Assembly (NCBI GenBank): GCA_019084245.1
Contig: JAHRFE010000027.1
Coordinates: 124,001-188,000 of the forward strand
Source: Hoeflea sp.
Lineage (GTDB): Bacteria; Pseudomonadota; Alphaproteobacteria; Rhizobiales; Rhizobiaceae
Direction: 5' to 3'
Length of the DNA stretch: 64,000 nt
The notes under the pieces were generated by a model. It saw nothing but the letters and a program-made list of their open reading frames with translations. It did not search any database and had not been told where the DNA came from. Each line of letters opens with the position of its first letter. Positions within the stretch are counted from its first letter, which is position 1. Of this stretch, positions 50,716-58,637 are shown in pieces. Position numbers and translations under genes: made by a program.

Positions 50716-51624
50716 TCAGGCGGGCCGGTATTCCCCGGTGATCGCCGCCGGGCCGTCGGTGACGACTTCGCCGCGGGCCACGAGATCCTCGAGATGCGCC
50801 AGCACCGACAGCGCCGCGGCGCCATGCAGCCGCGGATCGGTGTCGCGGTAGATCGCCTTGACCATCTCGGCAATCAGCCGGTCGCCCTTTTCGACGCGGG
50901 CGAGAATCGCGCGCTCGCGCATGCGCCGGTGCGTCTTCAGCGCCCGAACGAACTGCCGCGGCTCCTTCACCGGCCCGCCGTGTCCGGGCAGGTAGGCGCC
51001 GTCGTCGCGTGAGCCCAGCATGTCGAGCGAGGCCATGAAATCGCCCATGGCGCCATCGGGCGGCGCGATGATCGAGGTGGCCCAGGCCATCACATGGTCG
51101 CCTGAAAAGACCAGGCCGGTGCCTGCCAGCGCAAATGCCGCATGATTGGCCGTGTGCCCGGGCGTGTGCAGGGTTTCGATGGCCCAGCCGTCGCCGCGTG
51201 TCATGTCGCCATGCGCCGACGCGATATCGGGAACAAAATCCATGTCCGAGCTTTCCGCGAGCGGATTGACCTCGCCCACATGCAGAGGCCGCGCCGCACG
51301 GTGCGGGCCTTCGGCGACAATCGTGGCGCCGGTCAGGGCCTTCAGCCTTGCCGCGAGCGGCGAATGGTCCTTGTGGGTGTGGGTCACGAAAATATGGCTG
51401 ACCGGGCGGTTTGCAATGGCCGCCACGAGCGTGCGCCAATGGCTTTCGTCCTCGGGGCCGGGATCAATCACTGCCAGCGTGTCGCGCCCGACAACATAGC
51501 TGTTGGTGCCGTGAAAGGTCAGCGGTCCGGAATTGGGTGCGGTCATCCGCAAGACGTCCTGTGCAACCGGGACGGCCTGGCCATGGGCGGGCTCGAAGGC
51601 CCGGTCGAATTCGGGTTCGATCAT
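50716..51624 (-). CDS. MBL-fold metallo-hydrolase, LACTB2-like
   Basis: Predicted dinuclear zinc hydrolase. The metal motif HxHxDH is complete in FVTHTHKDHSPLAARL (about residue 78), with further ligands in LHTPGHTANHAAF and FSGDHVMAW. The C-terminal winged-helix-like part (PGHGGPVKEPRQFVRALKTHRRMRERAIL) matches the LACTB2 type, whose human member is an endoribonuclease. The bacterial substrate is unknown. ATG at 51624 is used. It diverges from bioY with a 190-base gap. Confidence 0.88.
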   Translation of the reverse strand: MIEPEFDRAFEPAHGQAVPVAQDVLRMTAPNSGPLTFHGTNSYVVGRDTLAVIDPGPEDESHWRTLVAAIANRPVSHIFVTHTHKDHSPLAARLKALTGATIVAEGPHRAARPLHVGEVNPLAESSDMDFVPDIASAHGDMTRGDGWAIETLHTPGHTANHAAFALAGTGLVFSGDHVMAWATSIIAPPDGAMGDFMASLDMLGSRDDGAYLPGHGGPVKEPRQFVRALKTHRRMRERAILARVEKGDRLIAEMVKAIYRDTDPRLHGAAALSVLAHLEDLVARGEVVTDGPAAITGEYRPA

Positions 51625-51814
51625 CAGTTCTCGCGTTCTCCGCTGGTCCGGATTTGCACATGCGCGGCCTGGAAGCCGGCGCTTTGCGATGGCCGAATGT
51701 GGACGGCCGTTGATTTGGGCCGGACTGTCTTGCTGTCAGCCGGTTAAGTCAATATACCGTTTTCAAGACGCGGACTTCACGGTCCGCTCCCGACAACCAT
51801 CCGGAGATTGATCC

Positions 51815-52396
51815 ATGGCCATTGCCCCCGCCCTCTCGTTCGTCGAGACCTTTGCCCCGGAAAGCAAAGCCGCCCGCTACGCCACCTATGGCGCGCTGGT
51901 GCTGTCCGGCAGCCTGCTGATCGCGCTTGCAGGCAAGATCACCGTTCCGTTTTGGCCGGTTCCCGCGACGCTGCAGACATTGGCGATCTTCATCATCGCC
52001 GCAGCCTTCGGCCGCAAGCTCGCGCTCGCAACGCTGGCCGCGTACATGGTTGAAGGCGCGATGGGCTTTCCGGTCTTCACGGGTGGCGGTGGACTTGCCT
52101 ATTTCGCAGGCCCCACCGGCGGCTATCTCGCGGGCTTCGTGCTTGCCGCCGGTCTTACCGGCTGGGCCGCCGATCGCGGGCTCGACCGCAACGCCTTCAA
52201 GCTGTTTGCCGTCAACCTCGCCGGCACCGCCCTTATCCTGGCGCTGGGTGCTGCCTGGATTGCGCTGGCGTTCGGACCTGACAAGGCGCTCGCCTGGGGC
52301 GTTGGCCCGTTCATCGTCACCGACGTGATCAAGGCGGCGCTGGCCGCGGCCGTGATTCCCGCCGGCTGGCAGATCGCCCGCCTGTTCAGCCGCTGA
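51815..52396 (+). CDS. bioY: Biotin transporter BioY (ECF S-component)
   Basis: Integral membrane substrate-binding component for biotin uptake; 193 residues, six helices. Family motifs are AGKITVPFWPVPATLQTLAI (helix 1-2 loop), GFPVFTGGGGLAYFAGPTGGYLAGF, and the GPFIVTDVIKAALAA C-terminal block. No bioM/bioN energy-coupling genes are adjacent; solitary BioY proteins are known to function. ATG at 51815 follows CCGGAGATTGATCC. No canonical BioR box was seen upstream. A clear terminator follows. Confidence 0.95.
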   Translation: MAIAPALSFVETFAPESKAARYATYGALVLSGSLLIALAGKITVPFWPVPATLQTLAIFIIAAAFGRKLALATLAAYMVEGAMGFPVFTGGGGLAYFAGPTGGYLAGFVLAAGLTGWAADRGLDRNAFKLFAVNLAGTALILALGAAWIALAFGPDKALAWGVGPFIVTDVIKAALAAAVIPAGWQIARLFSR

Positions 52397-52446
52397 GCCC
52401 GGACGACAGCACCACCGCATCCCCACGGGATGCGCCTGAATGAGAG

Positions 52447-52480
52447 AACCCGCGCGGCAAAAGCCTGCGCGGGTTTTTGT
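52447..52480 (+). terminator. Rho-independent terminator of bioY
   Basis: AACCCGCGC-GGC, AAAA loop, GCC-T-GCGCGGGTT stem (12 pairs with one bulge), then TTTTGTTTG. It lies 50 bases past the bioY stop. Strong, canonical structure. Confidence 0.85.
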
Positions 52481-52612
52481 TTGCGGTGAAAATCCTTTGC
52501 GCCAGGAATTTTCCGCGCTTGTGATCCCACCCGTCTTTTGCTATCTCCCCGGGACTTCCGGACCGCGTCCGGAAGCTGTCGGACATGGCTTAGGTTTATC
52601 CGTGCAGACTGT

Positions 52613-52686
52613 TGGGGCGTAGCCAAGTGGTAAGGCAGTGGTTTTTGGTACCGCCATCCCTGGTTCGAATCCAGGCGCCCCAGCCA
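52613..52686 (+). tRNA. tRNA-Gln (anticodon UUG), CCA encoded
   Basis: 74 bases with a complete cloverleaf. Acceptor TGGGGCG pairs with CGCCCCA, the D-arm contains AGCCAAGTGGTAAGGC, the anticodon loop TTTTGGT carries TTG, and the T-arm is CTGG-TTCGAAT-CCAG. Discriminator G then CCA. It reads rightward toward the catabolic block that starts 0.2 kb downstream. tRNA 3' ends are frequent integration sites, so this position is of interest. Confidence 0.97.
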
Positions 52687-52874
52687 TGTTCCTCTATTTA
52701 TCGTTCTTCAATGACTTAGACTGAGTGTTGCTGGGCTACCGGAACAGGCTTCTGTGAGCACCTTTCCGGCCCATGCCCGCGTGCCATATCCACTCTGCAT
52801 CTGCAAACCGGTCAATCCCGGGGATCACTGCCGCTAAATAACCAAATCCGTTCGTTCAAGCCCCGCCAAATCAA

Positions 52875-52897
52875 GAAGGGGCCCAAAAGGCCCCTTC
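52875..52897 (-). terminator. Terminator of the first TRAP binding-protein gene
   Basis: Perfect 9-base stem GAAGGGGCC / GGCCCCTTC with a 5-base loop, 24 bases beyond the dctP stop in the leftward direction, followed by TTGATTT on that strand. Confidence 0.7.
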
Positions 52898-52920
52898 GAT
52901 AGTCAGAATTCTCAGATGCA

Positions 52921-53904
52921 TCAGAGCGCGTTGATCTGATCAAGCATGCCTTCAGGCCAGGACTTGGAGAGCGCGGAGGACTTGTACTTTTCCTGCGCGA
53001 AGTCCTGGAAGGCCTTGACGTCCGGGGTGTAGACCTTGAGGCCTTCACCCTTGAAGAACTCGACCAGTTCAGCCTCCTGATCCAGATAGACCTGGTTGCT
53101 CGACTCAAAGGCCTTGCGCGCGGCTGCCTTTACCCGGGCCTGCTGTTCGGCGCTCAGTCCATCGAAGACCTTTGAACTCATCACCAGGATACCGAAGCCG
53201 ACATTGTGGCCCGTCATCACGATCTGGTCGGTCACCTCGTAAAACTTCATTGCCTTGTCATTCGGGAGCGGATTGTCCTGCCCGTCGATCACACCGGTCT
53301 GCAGCGCGGTGTAGGTTTCGGTGTAGGGCACCGGAACAGGGTTGGCGCCCAGCGATTCGCCCAGGAACTGCCAGCTTTCGCCGCCGGGCATGCGCAGCTT
53401 CACACCGGACATGTCCGCGGGCGTCTTGATTTCCTTGTCGCCGCGCAGGTTCACCTGGCGGGTTCCGTAATAGGCAACGCCGAGGATTTCGACCCCCATC
53501 TCCTCACGCGCAAGCTTTCCGAAGGCTTCGCCGACTTCGCTGTCGAATACCTTCTGGAGATGCTCTGCATCGCGGATGACATAGGCTGCCCCAAGAATGT
53601 CGAATGCCGGAACCTGATTGGCGAAATCCGACGGCGGCAACAGCGCGAGTTGCGCATTGCCGCGCTGCACGGCGACGAGTTCCGTGCCCTGCTTGAAGAG
53701 ATTGCCGCTGAAATAGGGCTTGAAGTCGAACTCGTCGCCGATCTCCTTGGCGAAAATCTCGGTCATGGCGACCGAACGCGGCACGTCGGGCGGATTCACA
53801 TCGGGAAAGATCAGTTCGATCTTGTCCTGGGCCAGGGCGCTGACGCCAAGGCCTGCAACAATGGCTCCGGCCATTGCGATGCTCTTCAGATTGATCCATT
53901 CCAT
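52921..53904 (-). CDS. TRAP transporter substrate-binding protein DctP (copy 1)
   Basis: Periplasmic solute receptor, 327 residues. The signal peptide ends SALAQ (about residue 25). The DctP fold is shown by NLFKQGTELVAVQRGNAQLALL, the ligand-binding Arg in KLRMPGGESWQFLGESLGANPVP, and TGVIDGQDNPLPND. It is a clear paralogue of the protein at 62275-63261, sharing GGxLFKQGTELVA, KEIKTPADMSG and LGANPVPV. No permease is adjacent on this side. It may share the dctQM permease at 59.8-61.6 kb or a distant one. AAGGAGG precedes the start. Confidence 0.92.
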   Translation of the reverse strand: MEWINLKSIAMAGAIVAGLGVSALAQDKIELIFPDVNPPDVPRSVAMTEIFAKEIGDEFDFKPYFSGNLFKQGTELVAVQRGNAQLALLPPSDFANQVPAFDILGAAYVIRDAEHLQKVFDSEVGEAFGKLAREEMGVEILGVAYYGTRQVNLRGDKEIKTPADMSGVKLRMPGGESWQFLGESLGANPVPVPYTETYTALQTGVIDGQDNPLPNDKAMKFYEVTDQIVMTGHNVGFGILVMSSKVFDGLSAEQQARVKAAARKAFESSNQVYLDQEAELVEFFKGEGLKVYTPDVKAFQDFAQEKYKSSALSKSWPEGMLDQINAL

Positions 53905-53943
53905 CGGGTTTCCTCCTTGTGTTCCCGTTATTCGCTGTGCTGC

Positions 53944-54843
53944 TCAGAGACCGAACCGGTTTTCCGGCAGGCCCTGGCCCACCCCGTGAATTGCGAGCAA
54001 ACTTCCGGCGAGCGGCTCTTCAGCCAATTGGCGCTCATCGAGAAACTTGCGGGCCGTGGTGATGTAGAGTGTCTTGAGATCCGCGCCGCCGAAGCAGACG
54101 CAGGTCGGGTTTGTCACCGGCAGATTTATGATGCGGTCGATCTTGCCGTCGGGCGTGTAGCGGACCACCCGGCCGCCGGCGAAGAAGGCGGTCCAGAGGC
54201 AGCCGTCAGCATCCATGGAGGCCCCGTCGGGCCGGTCACCGGTGTCCCGGTAGTCAGCGAAGATCCGCCTGTCGGTCACTGTTCCGTCTTCGGGGTCCAG
54301 CGAGAGGACAAACGAGAGGTGCCGGCGGGTGTCGGTGAAATAGAGCCGTGTGTTGTCCGGCGAAAAAGCAATTCCATTCGACACCACCACGCCGTCCATG
54401 ACCCTGCGACAGGTGCCGTCCGGGTCGATCAGGTAGAGGCCACCGGTGGGGCGGTGCAACTGGTTGTCCATGGTGCCGATCCAGAGGCGCCCTTTCGCAT
54501 CCACTCGGCCATCATTGAGACGGTTGTCCAGGCCATGCTCCACTTCGACAAGCAGCGCGCCCGGGGCGTCGGGGGTGTCGAGTGTGAAAAGGGACAGATC
54601 CTGAGCCACAAGCATCCGGCCTGACCTTGTCAGGGCATGGCTGCCCAGAAAGGTGCACTCTCGTGCCCAACTCTGGACGGCGCCGGTTGACGGGGAGAAG
54701 GATTGCAGTGTCGGCTTTTCGATGTCGACCCAGTAGAGCACTTGCTCCCGGTCGCACCACAGCGGCGTTTCCCCGAGCTGGTCCAGGCCGGAGACGGCCA
54801 CTTCGATGCAGACGGGTTGGTTGCGTCCTCCCGTCTCATTCAT
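53944..54843 (-). CDS. SMP-30/gluconolactonase family protein
   Basis: Six-bladed beta-propeller hydrolase of about 299 residues, predicted to open a sugar-acid-like lactone. Metal-site Glu is in LGETPLWCDREQVLYWVD. RLNDGRVDAKGRLWIGTMDN, VSNGIAFSPDNTRLYFTD and PDGASMDADGCLW carry the other typical Asn/Asp ligands. Start at ATG 54843 is chosen to give the short N-terminus usual for the family; an ATG at 54876 is also in frame. It lies 39 bases upstream of the dctP copy 1 in transcription order, so they form an operon. A lactone role in quinate use is speculation. Confidence 0.88.
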   Translation of the reverse strand: MNETGGRNQPVCIEVAVSGLDQLGETPLWCDREQVLYWVDIEKPTLQSFSPSTGAVQSWARECTFLGSHALTRSGRMLVAQDLSLFTLDTPDAPGALLVEVEHGLDNRLNDGRVDAKGRLWIGTMDNQLHRPTGGLYLIDPDGTCRRVMDGVVVSNGIAFSPDNTRLYFTDTRRHLSFVLSLDPEDGTVTDRRIFADYRDTGDRPDGASMDADGCLWTAFFAGGRVVRYTPDGKIDRIINLPVTNPTCVCFGGADLKTLYITTARKFLDERQLAEEPLAGSLLAIHGVGQGLPENRFGL

Positions 54844-54959
54844 CGCAAATGGTCTCGCAACACCCGAAGGTGGCATCCATACGCCTGCTGTCGTTGCTCA
54901 TGATTGCCTGCTTCCTCCCCAGGGTGAGGTGCTGCACCGAGCGCCTCCTGCAAACGTGA

Positions 54960-54990
54960 GTTGACAAATATACGAACTAGATAGTTTAGT
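54960..54990 (+). promoter_or_regulatory. Promoter/operator region of quiC
   Basis: TTGACA at 54961-54966 is a consensus -35. The downstream region holds AACTA-GA-TAGTT (54975-54986), a 5-base inverted repeat that could be a regulator site overlapping the -10. The block GTTGACAAAT, two A/T bases, ACG, three bases, TAG is shared with the dehydrogenase promoter at 58571. Confidence 0.5.
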
Positions 54991-55110
54991 CAACGCGAGG
55001 CGATTGTCCTGACCCCGTATTGTCCAAAGCGGCGATATGCATTCGCGATTTCCGGCGAAGGGAAGGTCGTCCCCGCTTGCCAGGGCCACTGGAGGATCGA
55101 GGAAGTCATC

Positions 55111-57003
55111 ATGAAGACCGCCATTGCAACCGTTTCGATTTCCGGCGACTTCACCGAGAAACTCGCAGCCATCGCGGCCGCGGGCTTCGACGGAATCGAA
55201 ATCTTCGAGAATGATTTTCTCGCCTTCGACGGCGGTCCCCGCGAGGTCGGGCAGATGGTTCGCGACCATGGGTTGGAGATTTCGTTGTTCCAGCCGTTCC
55301 GCGATTTCGAAGGCATGCCGGAACCGCAACGCGCCCGGGTCTTCGACCGCGCCGAGCGCAAGTTCGAACTGATGGGGGAGCTCGGCGCGGACCTGGTGCT
55401 GGTCTGCTCCAATGTTTCTCCGCTGGCGCTTGGTGGTATCGACCGGGCGGCCGCGGATTTTCATGAGCTTGGCGAACGAGCGGCCAGGCACGGCATTCGC
55501 GTCGGATACGAGGCGCTGGCCTGGGGGCGCCACGTCAGTGACCACCGCGACGCCTGGGAAATCGTGCGCCGAGCGGACCATCCGAATGTCGGCTTGATCC
55601 TTGATTCGTTCCATACGCTCGCCAGGAAGATCGACCCCGAGACGATCCGCTCGATCCCGGGCGACCGCATTTTCTTCGTGCAACTGGCCGACGCACCGAA
55701 GATCGAGATGGACCTGCTCTACTGGAGCCGTCATTTCCGCAATATGCCGGGCGAAGGCGATCTGGATGTGCTCGGCTTCGTGCGCGCGATTGCCGCGACG
55801 GGCTATGATGACGTGCTGTCGCTGGAGGTGTTCAATGACCAGTTCCGGGGAGGGTCTCCGAAATCGATCTCCATCGATGGCCACCGCTCCCTGATCTACC
55901 TGATGGACCAGGTCAATCGCAGCGAGCCCGATGTCCGTATGTCCGTCCCGCAGATGCCGGACCGGATCAAGGTCGACGGCGTTGAGTTCGTGGAATTCGC
56001 TGCCGACGAGGAGGAAGCAGCTGAACTTGGCGCGATCCTGCACACGCTTGGCTTCAAGCGCTCGGGAAAGCACGTCTCCAAGGATGTGGACCTCTGGTCT
56101 CAGGGAGGCGTCAAAATCCTCATCAATACCGAGCGCGAAGGTTTCGCCCATTCATCCTATGTCGTTCATGGCGCCAATGTCTGTGACATCGGGTTGCGGG
56201 TCAACGATGCCGCGGCGACGGTACAACGGGCGCGAGTGCTGGGAGCCGACCCGTTTGAGCAGCCAATCGGACCGGGCCAACTGAAGATCCCGGCGATCAG
56301 GGGAGTGGGCGGCGGGCTCATTCACTTTATTGATGGCGAAAGCGATCTCGCCCGCGTCTGGGATATCGAATTTGAACAGGTCTCGGACGCGAAGATACCC
56401 GTCGACGCCGGCTTGACACGGATCGACCATATTGCGCAAACGATGAATTACGAAGAAATGCTCACCTGGCTGCTCTTCTATACGTCGATCTTCGAGACGG
56501 AGAAAACGCCTATGGTCGACGTGGTCGATCCGGCCGGCCTCGTGCGCAGCCAGGTGATCGAGAATGCGTCCGGCTCGCTTCGCATAACGCTGAACGGAGC
56601 GGAAAACCGGCGCACGCTGGCCGGTCATTTTCTGGCCGAGAGCTTCGGCTCGTCTGTTCAGCATCTCGCCTTTGCAACCGACGATATTTTCGCAGCAGCG
56701 GATGCGCTCGAGGCGAACGGGTTCGTGTCGCTGGTGATCTCGCCGAACTACTATGACGATCTTGACGCCCGCTTCGGCCTCGACAGTGACTTCCTCGACC
56801 GCCTGAGGGAAAGGAACATCCTCTACGATCGCGATGACCACGGCGAGTATTTCCAGCTCTACAGCCCCAGTTACGGGGAGGGCTTTTTCTTCGAACTGGT
56901 GGAGCGACGGGGCGGCTATCGTGGGTATGGCGCCGCCAATGCCCAGTTTCGCATCGCCGCCCAGAAGCGTCACATGCGACCGGCCGGAATGCCGAGGCAC
57001 TAG
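55111..57003 (+). CDS. quiC: 3-dehydroshikimate dehydratase, two-domain QuiC type
   Basis: Converts 3-dehydroshikimate to protocatechuate. Residues 1-270 form an AP-endonuclease-2/xylose-isomerase-like barrel with metal-ligand motifs YEALAWG, LILDSFHT, FVQLADAP and LSLEVFND. Residues 290-620 form an HPPD-like vicinal-oxygen-chelate region with apparent ligands in RIDHIAQTMN, VQHLAFATDD and FFFELVER. This barrel-plus-HPPD-like fusion is the known QuiC1 architecture of pseudomonads. GAGGAAGTCATC precedes ATG 55111. It heads a forward unit with the next gene. Confidence 0.92.
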   Translation: MKTAIATVSISGDFTEKLAAIAAAGFDGIEIFENDFLAFDGGPREVGQMVRDHGLEISLFQPFRDFEGMPEPQRARVFDRAERKFELMGELGADLVLVCSNVSPLALGGIDRAAADFHELGERAARHGIRVGYEALAWGRHVSDHRDAWEIVRRADHPNVGLILDSFHTLARKIDPETIRSIPGDRIFFVQLADAPKIEMDLLYWSRHFRNMPGEGDLDVLGFVRAIAATGYDDVLSLEVFNDQFRGGSPKSISIDGHRSLIYLMDQVNRSEPDVRMSVPQMPDRIKVDGVEFVEFAADEEEAAELGAILHTLGFKRSGKHVSKDVDLWSQGGVKILINTEREGFAHSSYVVHGANVCDIGLRVNDAAATVQRARVLGADPFEQPIGPGQLKIPAIRGVGGGLIHFIDGESDLARVWDIEFEQVSDAKIPVDAGLTRIDHIAQTMNYEEMLTWLLFYTSIFETEKTPMVDVVDPAGLVRSQVIENASGSLRITLNGAENRRTLAGHFLAESFGSSVQHLAFATDDIFAAADALEANGFVSLVISPNYYDDLDARFGLDSDFLDRLRERNILYDRDDHGEYFQLYSPSYGEGFFFELVERRGGYRGYGAANAQFRIAAQKRHMRPAGMPRH

Positions 57004-57113
57004 ATGCGAGACCACCGGCTCCCGGATCGAACCGAGACTCGAGCCCGCGCATTTGAATTGACCCCATGGGCTGAAACGCATTTAGCCGATGCATTGTTTG
57101 AGGAGACGAGCCA

Positions 57114-57818
57114 ATGAGCATACCCGGAAACGCCTTTCTGGCGCTTTGGCATGATATCGAGCCTTCCGCATGGGTGGATTACACCGAATGGCACACGCGG
57201 GAGCACATGCCTGAGCGGCTGTCGATTCCGGGGTTCACCGTCGGCAAGCGCCTCGTCAACCACGAGGTGGACCGGTACCGCTACGGGACAATCTATGCCG
57301 GCGATGATCTGGAGGTGTTCCGGTCTCCGCCTTATCTTGAGCGGCTGAACAACCCAACCCCATGGAGCACGTCCATGCAACCGGCCTTCAGGAATTTTCT
57401 GCGCGTTGCCTGCGAGCGTCTTGTGTCGCGCGGGGCTGGTGATGGTGGCGCTATGGTGACTGTGCGGCTCGATTTCGCGGAAGGCGGCTCGGAAGAAAGT
57501 CTGCGCGGCAATTGTGCCGACCTCGCAGACGAGATCCTGAAGCTCGAGGCAGTCAGCGGCGTTCACATCGGCCTGTCCCGCGATGAAGTCTCCGGCGTGA
57601 GGACGCGCGAGACGGAACTGCGGCTGGGAATGACGGAGCCCGGCTTTGATGCCGTGGTGCTGGTGGAGGGCAGCGGAAAACCCGAACTGGAAGCGTCCCT
57701 TGGCAAGATCGAAGCCGCAATCGCCAGGAGCGCCTGCAAGCTCGCAAACCCGAAGACCATCGTCTACAACCTGGCCTACAATCTGCGAAACACCGACGTT
57801 AAAGGGGCTCCATCGTGA
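57114..57818 (+). CDS. Unassigned EthD/dabb-like protein in the quinate cluster
   Basis: A 234-residue soluble protein without a confident family. The N-terminal WHDIEPSAWVDYTEWHTREHMPERLSIPGF resembles ferredoxin-like dimeric barrels of the EthD/stress-response group, with a conserved-looking W-H-x2-E-H-x2-E-R-L. The second half (about 110-215) may repeat the fold (VTVRLDFAEGGSEESL...GVHIGLSRDEVSG). GAGGAGACGAGCCA precedes the ATG. It is 110 bases after quiC on the same strand and converges with the TetR gene, so a role in aromatic or quinate use is suggested by context only. Confidence 0.72.
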   Translation: MSIPGNAFLALWHDIEPSAWVDYTEWHTREHMPERLSIPGFTVGKRLVNHEVDRYRYGTIYAGDDLEVFRSPPYLERLNNPTPWSTSMQPAFRNFLRVACERLVSRGAGDGGAMVTVRLDFAEGGSEESLRGNCADLADEILKLEAVSGVHIGLSRDEVSGVRTRETELRLGMTEPGFDAVVLVEGSGKPELEASLGKIEAAIARSACKLANPKTIVYNLAYNLRNTDVKGAPS

Positions 57819-57836
57819 CGCGAAAACCGCGTGCGC

Positions 57837-58505
57837 TTAATCGACCGAGACAAAGCGAACGATGCTGTCGCCGATATGCCTTCGCAACAGGGCCTGACCG
57901 GCCTCATCGAACAGGTCTTCGCCGAACAGATGTGAAAAAGTCATCCGGTTGGAGACGTTGAAGAAACTGAGCGCGGAAATCTGCCAGTGAATCGCCACGG
58001 GCACGATGCCCTTTCGGAACACCCCTGCCGCGACCCCCTTGTTGTAGATCGCCGCGACGCGTGAGATCGCGGTCTCGTTCAAAGCCCGAATCTCGTCCGA
58101 GTTCTTCAGGTAGTCGCCATGGTGAATGTTCTCGATCATCACCAGCCGGATGAAATCCGGATTGCGGCGGTGGTGTTCAAACGTGAACTCTGCCAATTGG
58201 CGCAGCGCGTCGGCGGGGGAAAGATCGTCCAGCTGGAGTTCCTTCTCCCCGTGGCGGACAGTCCGATAGGCCTGCTCAAGAACACTTTGGTAGAGACCGT
58301 TCTTGTCGCCAAAATAGTAGTAAATCATGCGTTTGGATGTGCGTGTCTTGGCCGCAATCTCGTCCATTCGCGCGCCGGACAGGCCGTGTTCGGCGAATTC
58401 CGATAGCGCGACCGCCAATATGTTCGATCGAACGCCCTCGGGGTCCTGCTTCCAGCGCGTGCGCTGGGAGTCTTTCGATGATTGCGTATCCTGCTGCGAA
58501 TCCAT
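57837..58505 (-). CDS. TetR family transcriptional regulator
   Basis: A 222-residue repressor-type protein. The N-terminal helix-turn-helix reads ILAVALSEFAEHGLSGARMDEIAAKTRTSKRMIYYYFGDKNGLY over residues 28-72. The ligand domain (about 85-215) contains FTFEHHRRNPDFIRLVMIENIHHGDYL and a C-terminal helix-rich part similar to RutR-like TetR proteins. It is divergent from the quinate/shikimate dehydrogenase gene and next to quiC. It is the obvious candidate to bind the repeated motifs at 54960 and 58571. Inducer unknown, plausibly a pathway intermediate. Confidence 0.9.
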   Translation of the reverse strand: MDSQQDTQSSKDSQRTRWKQDPEGVRSNILAVALSEFAEHGLSGARMDEIAAKTRTSKRMIYYYFGDKNGLYQSVLEQAYRTVRHGEKELQLDDLSPADALRQLAEFTFEHHRRNPDFIRLVMIENIHHGDYLKNSDEIRALNETAISRVAAIYNKGVAAGVFRKGIVPVAIHWQISALSFFNVSNRMTFSHLFGEDLFDEAGQALLRRHIGDSIVRFVSVD

Positions 58506-58570
58506 GATGCGGTTTTAGCCTTCTCGTTTCATCATGCCAAGCTCTGTATTTAACCAAACGGTACAAATGG

Positions 58571-58602
58571 GTTGACAAATTAACGGTGTAGTACATAACG
58601 GT
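58571..58602 (+). promoter_or_regulatory. Promoter/operator region of the quinate/shikimate dehydrogenase gene
   Basis: TTGACA (58572-58577), a 17-base spacer, and ATAACG (58595-58600) form a good promoter. ACGGT occurs three times (58559, 58583 and 58598 approximately), with TAACGGT as a direct repeat 15 bases apart across the -10. This suggests operator sites for the divergent TetR protein. The left part matches the quiC promoter block. Confidence 0.5.
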
Positions 58603-58637
58603 AGCTGTTTCGGCAAATCCAGGGGAGGGAAGACGGC

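Noticed and set aside
51624-51815. A BioR operator in front of bioY
   Set aside because: The nearest AT-rich stretch (TCAATATACC region) does not match the TTATCTATAA-type consensus, so no site is claimed.
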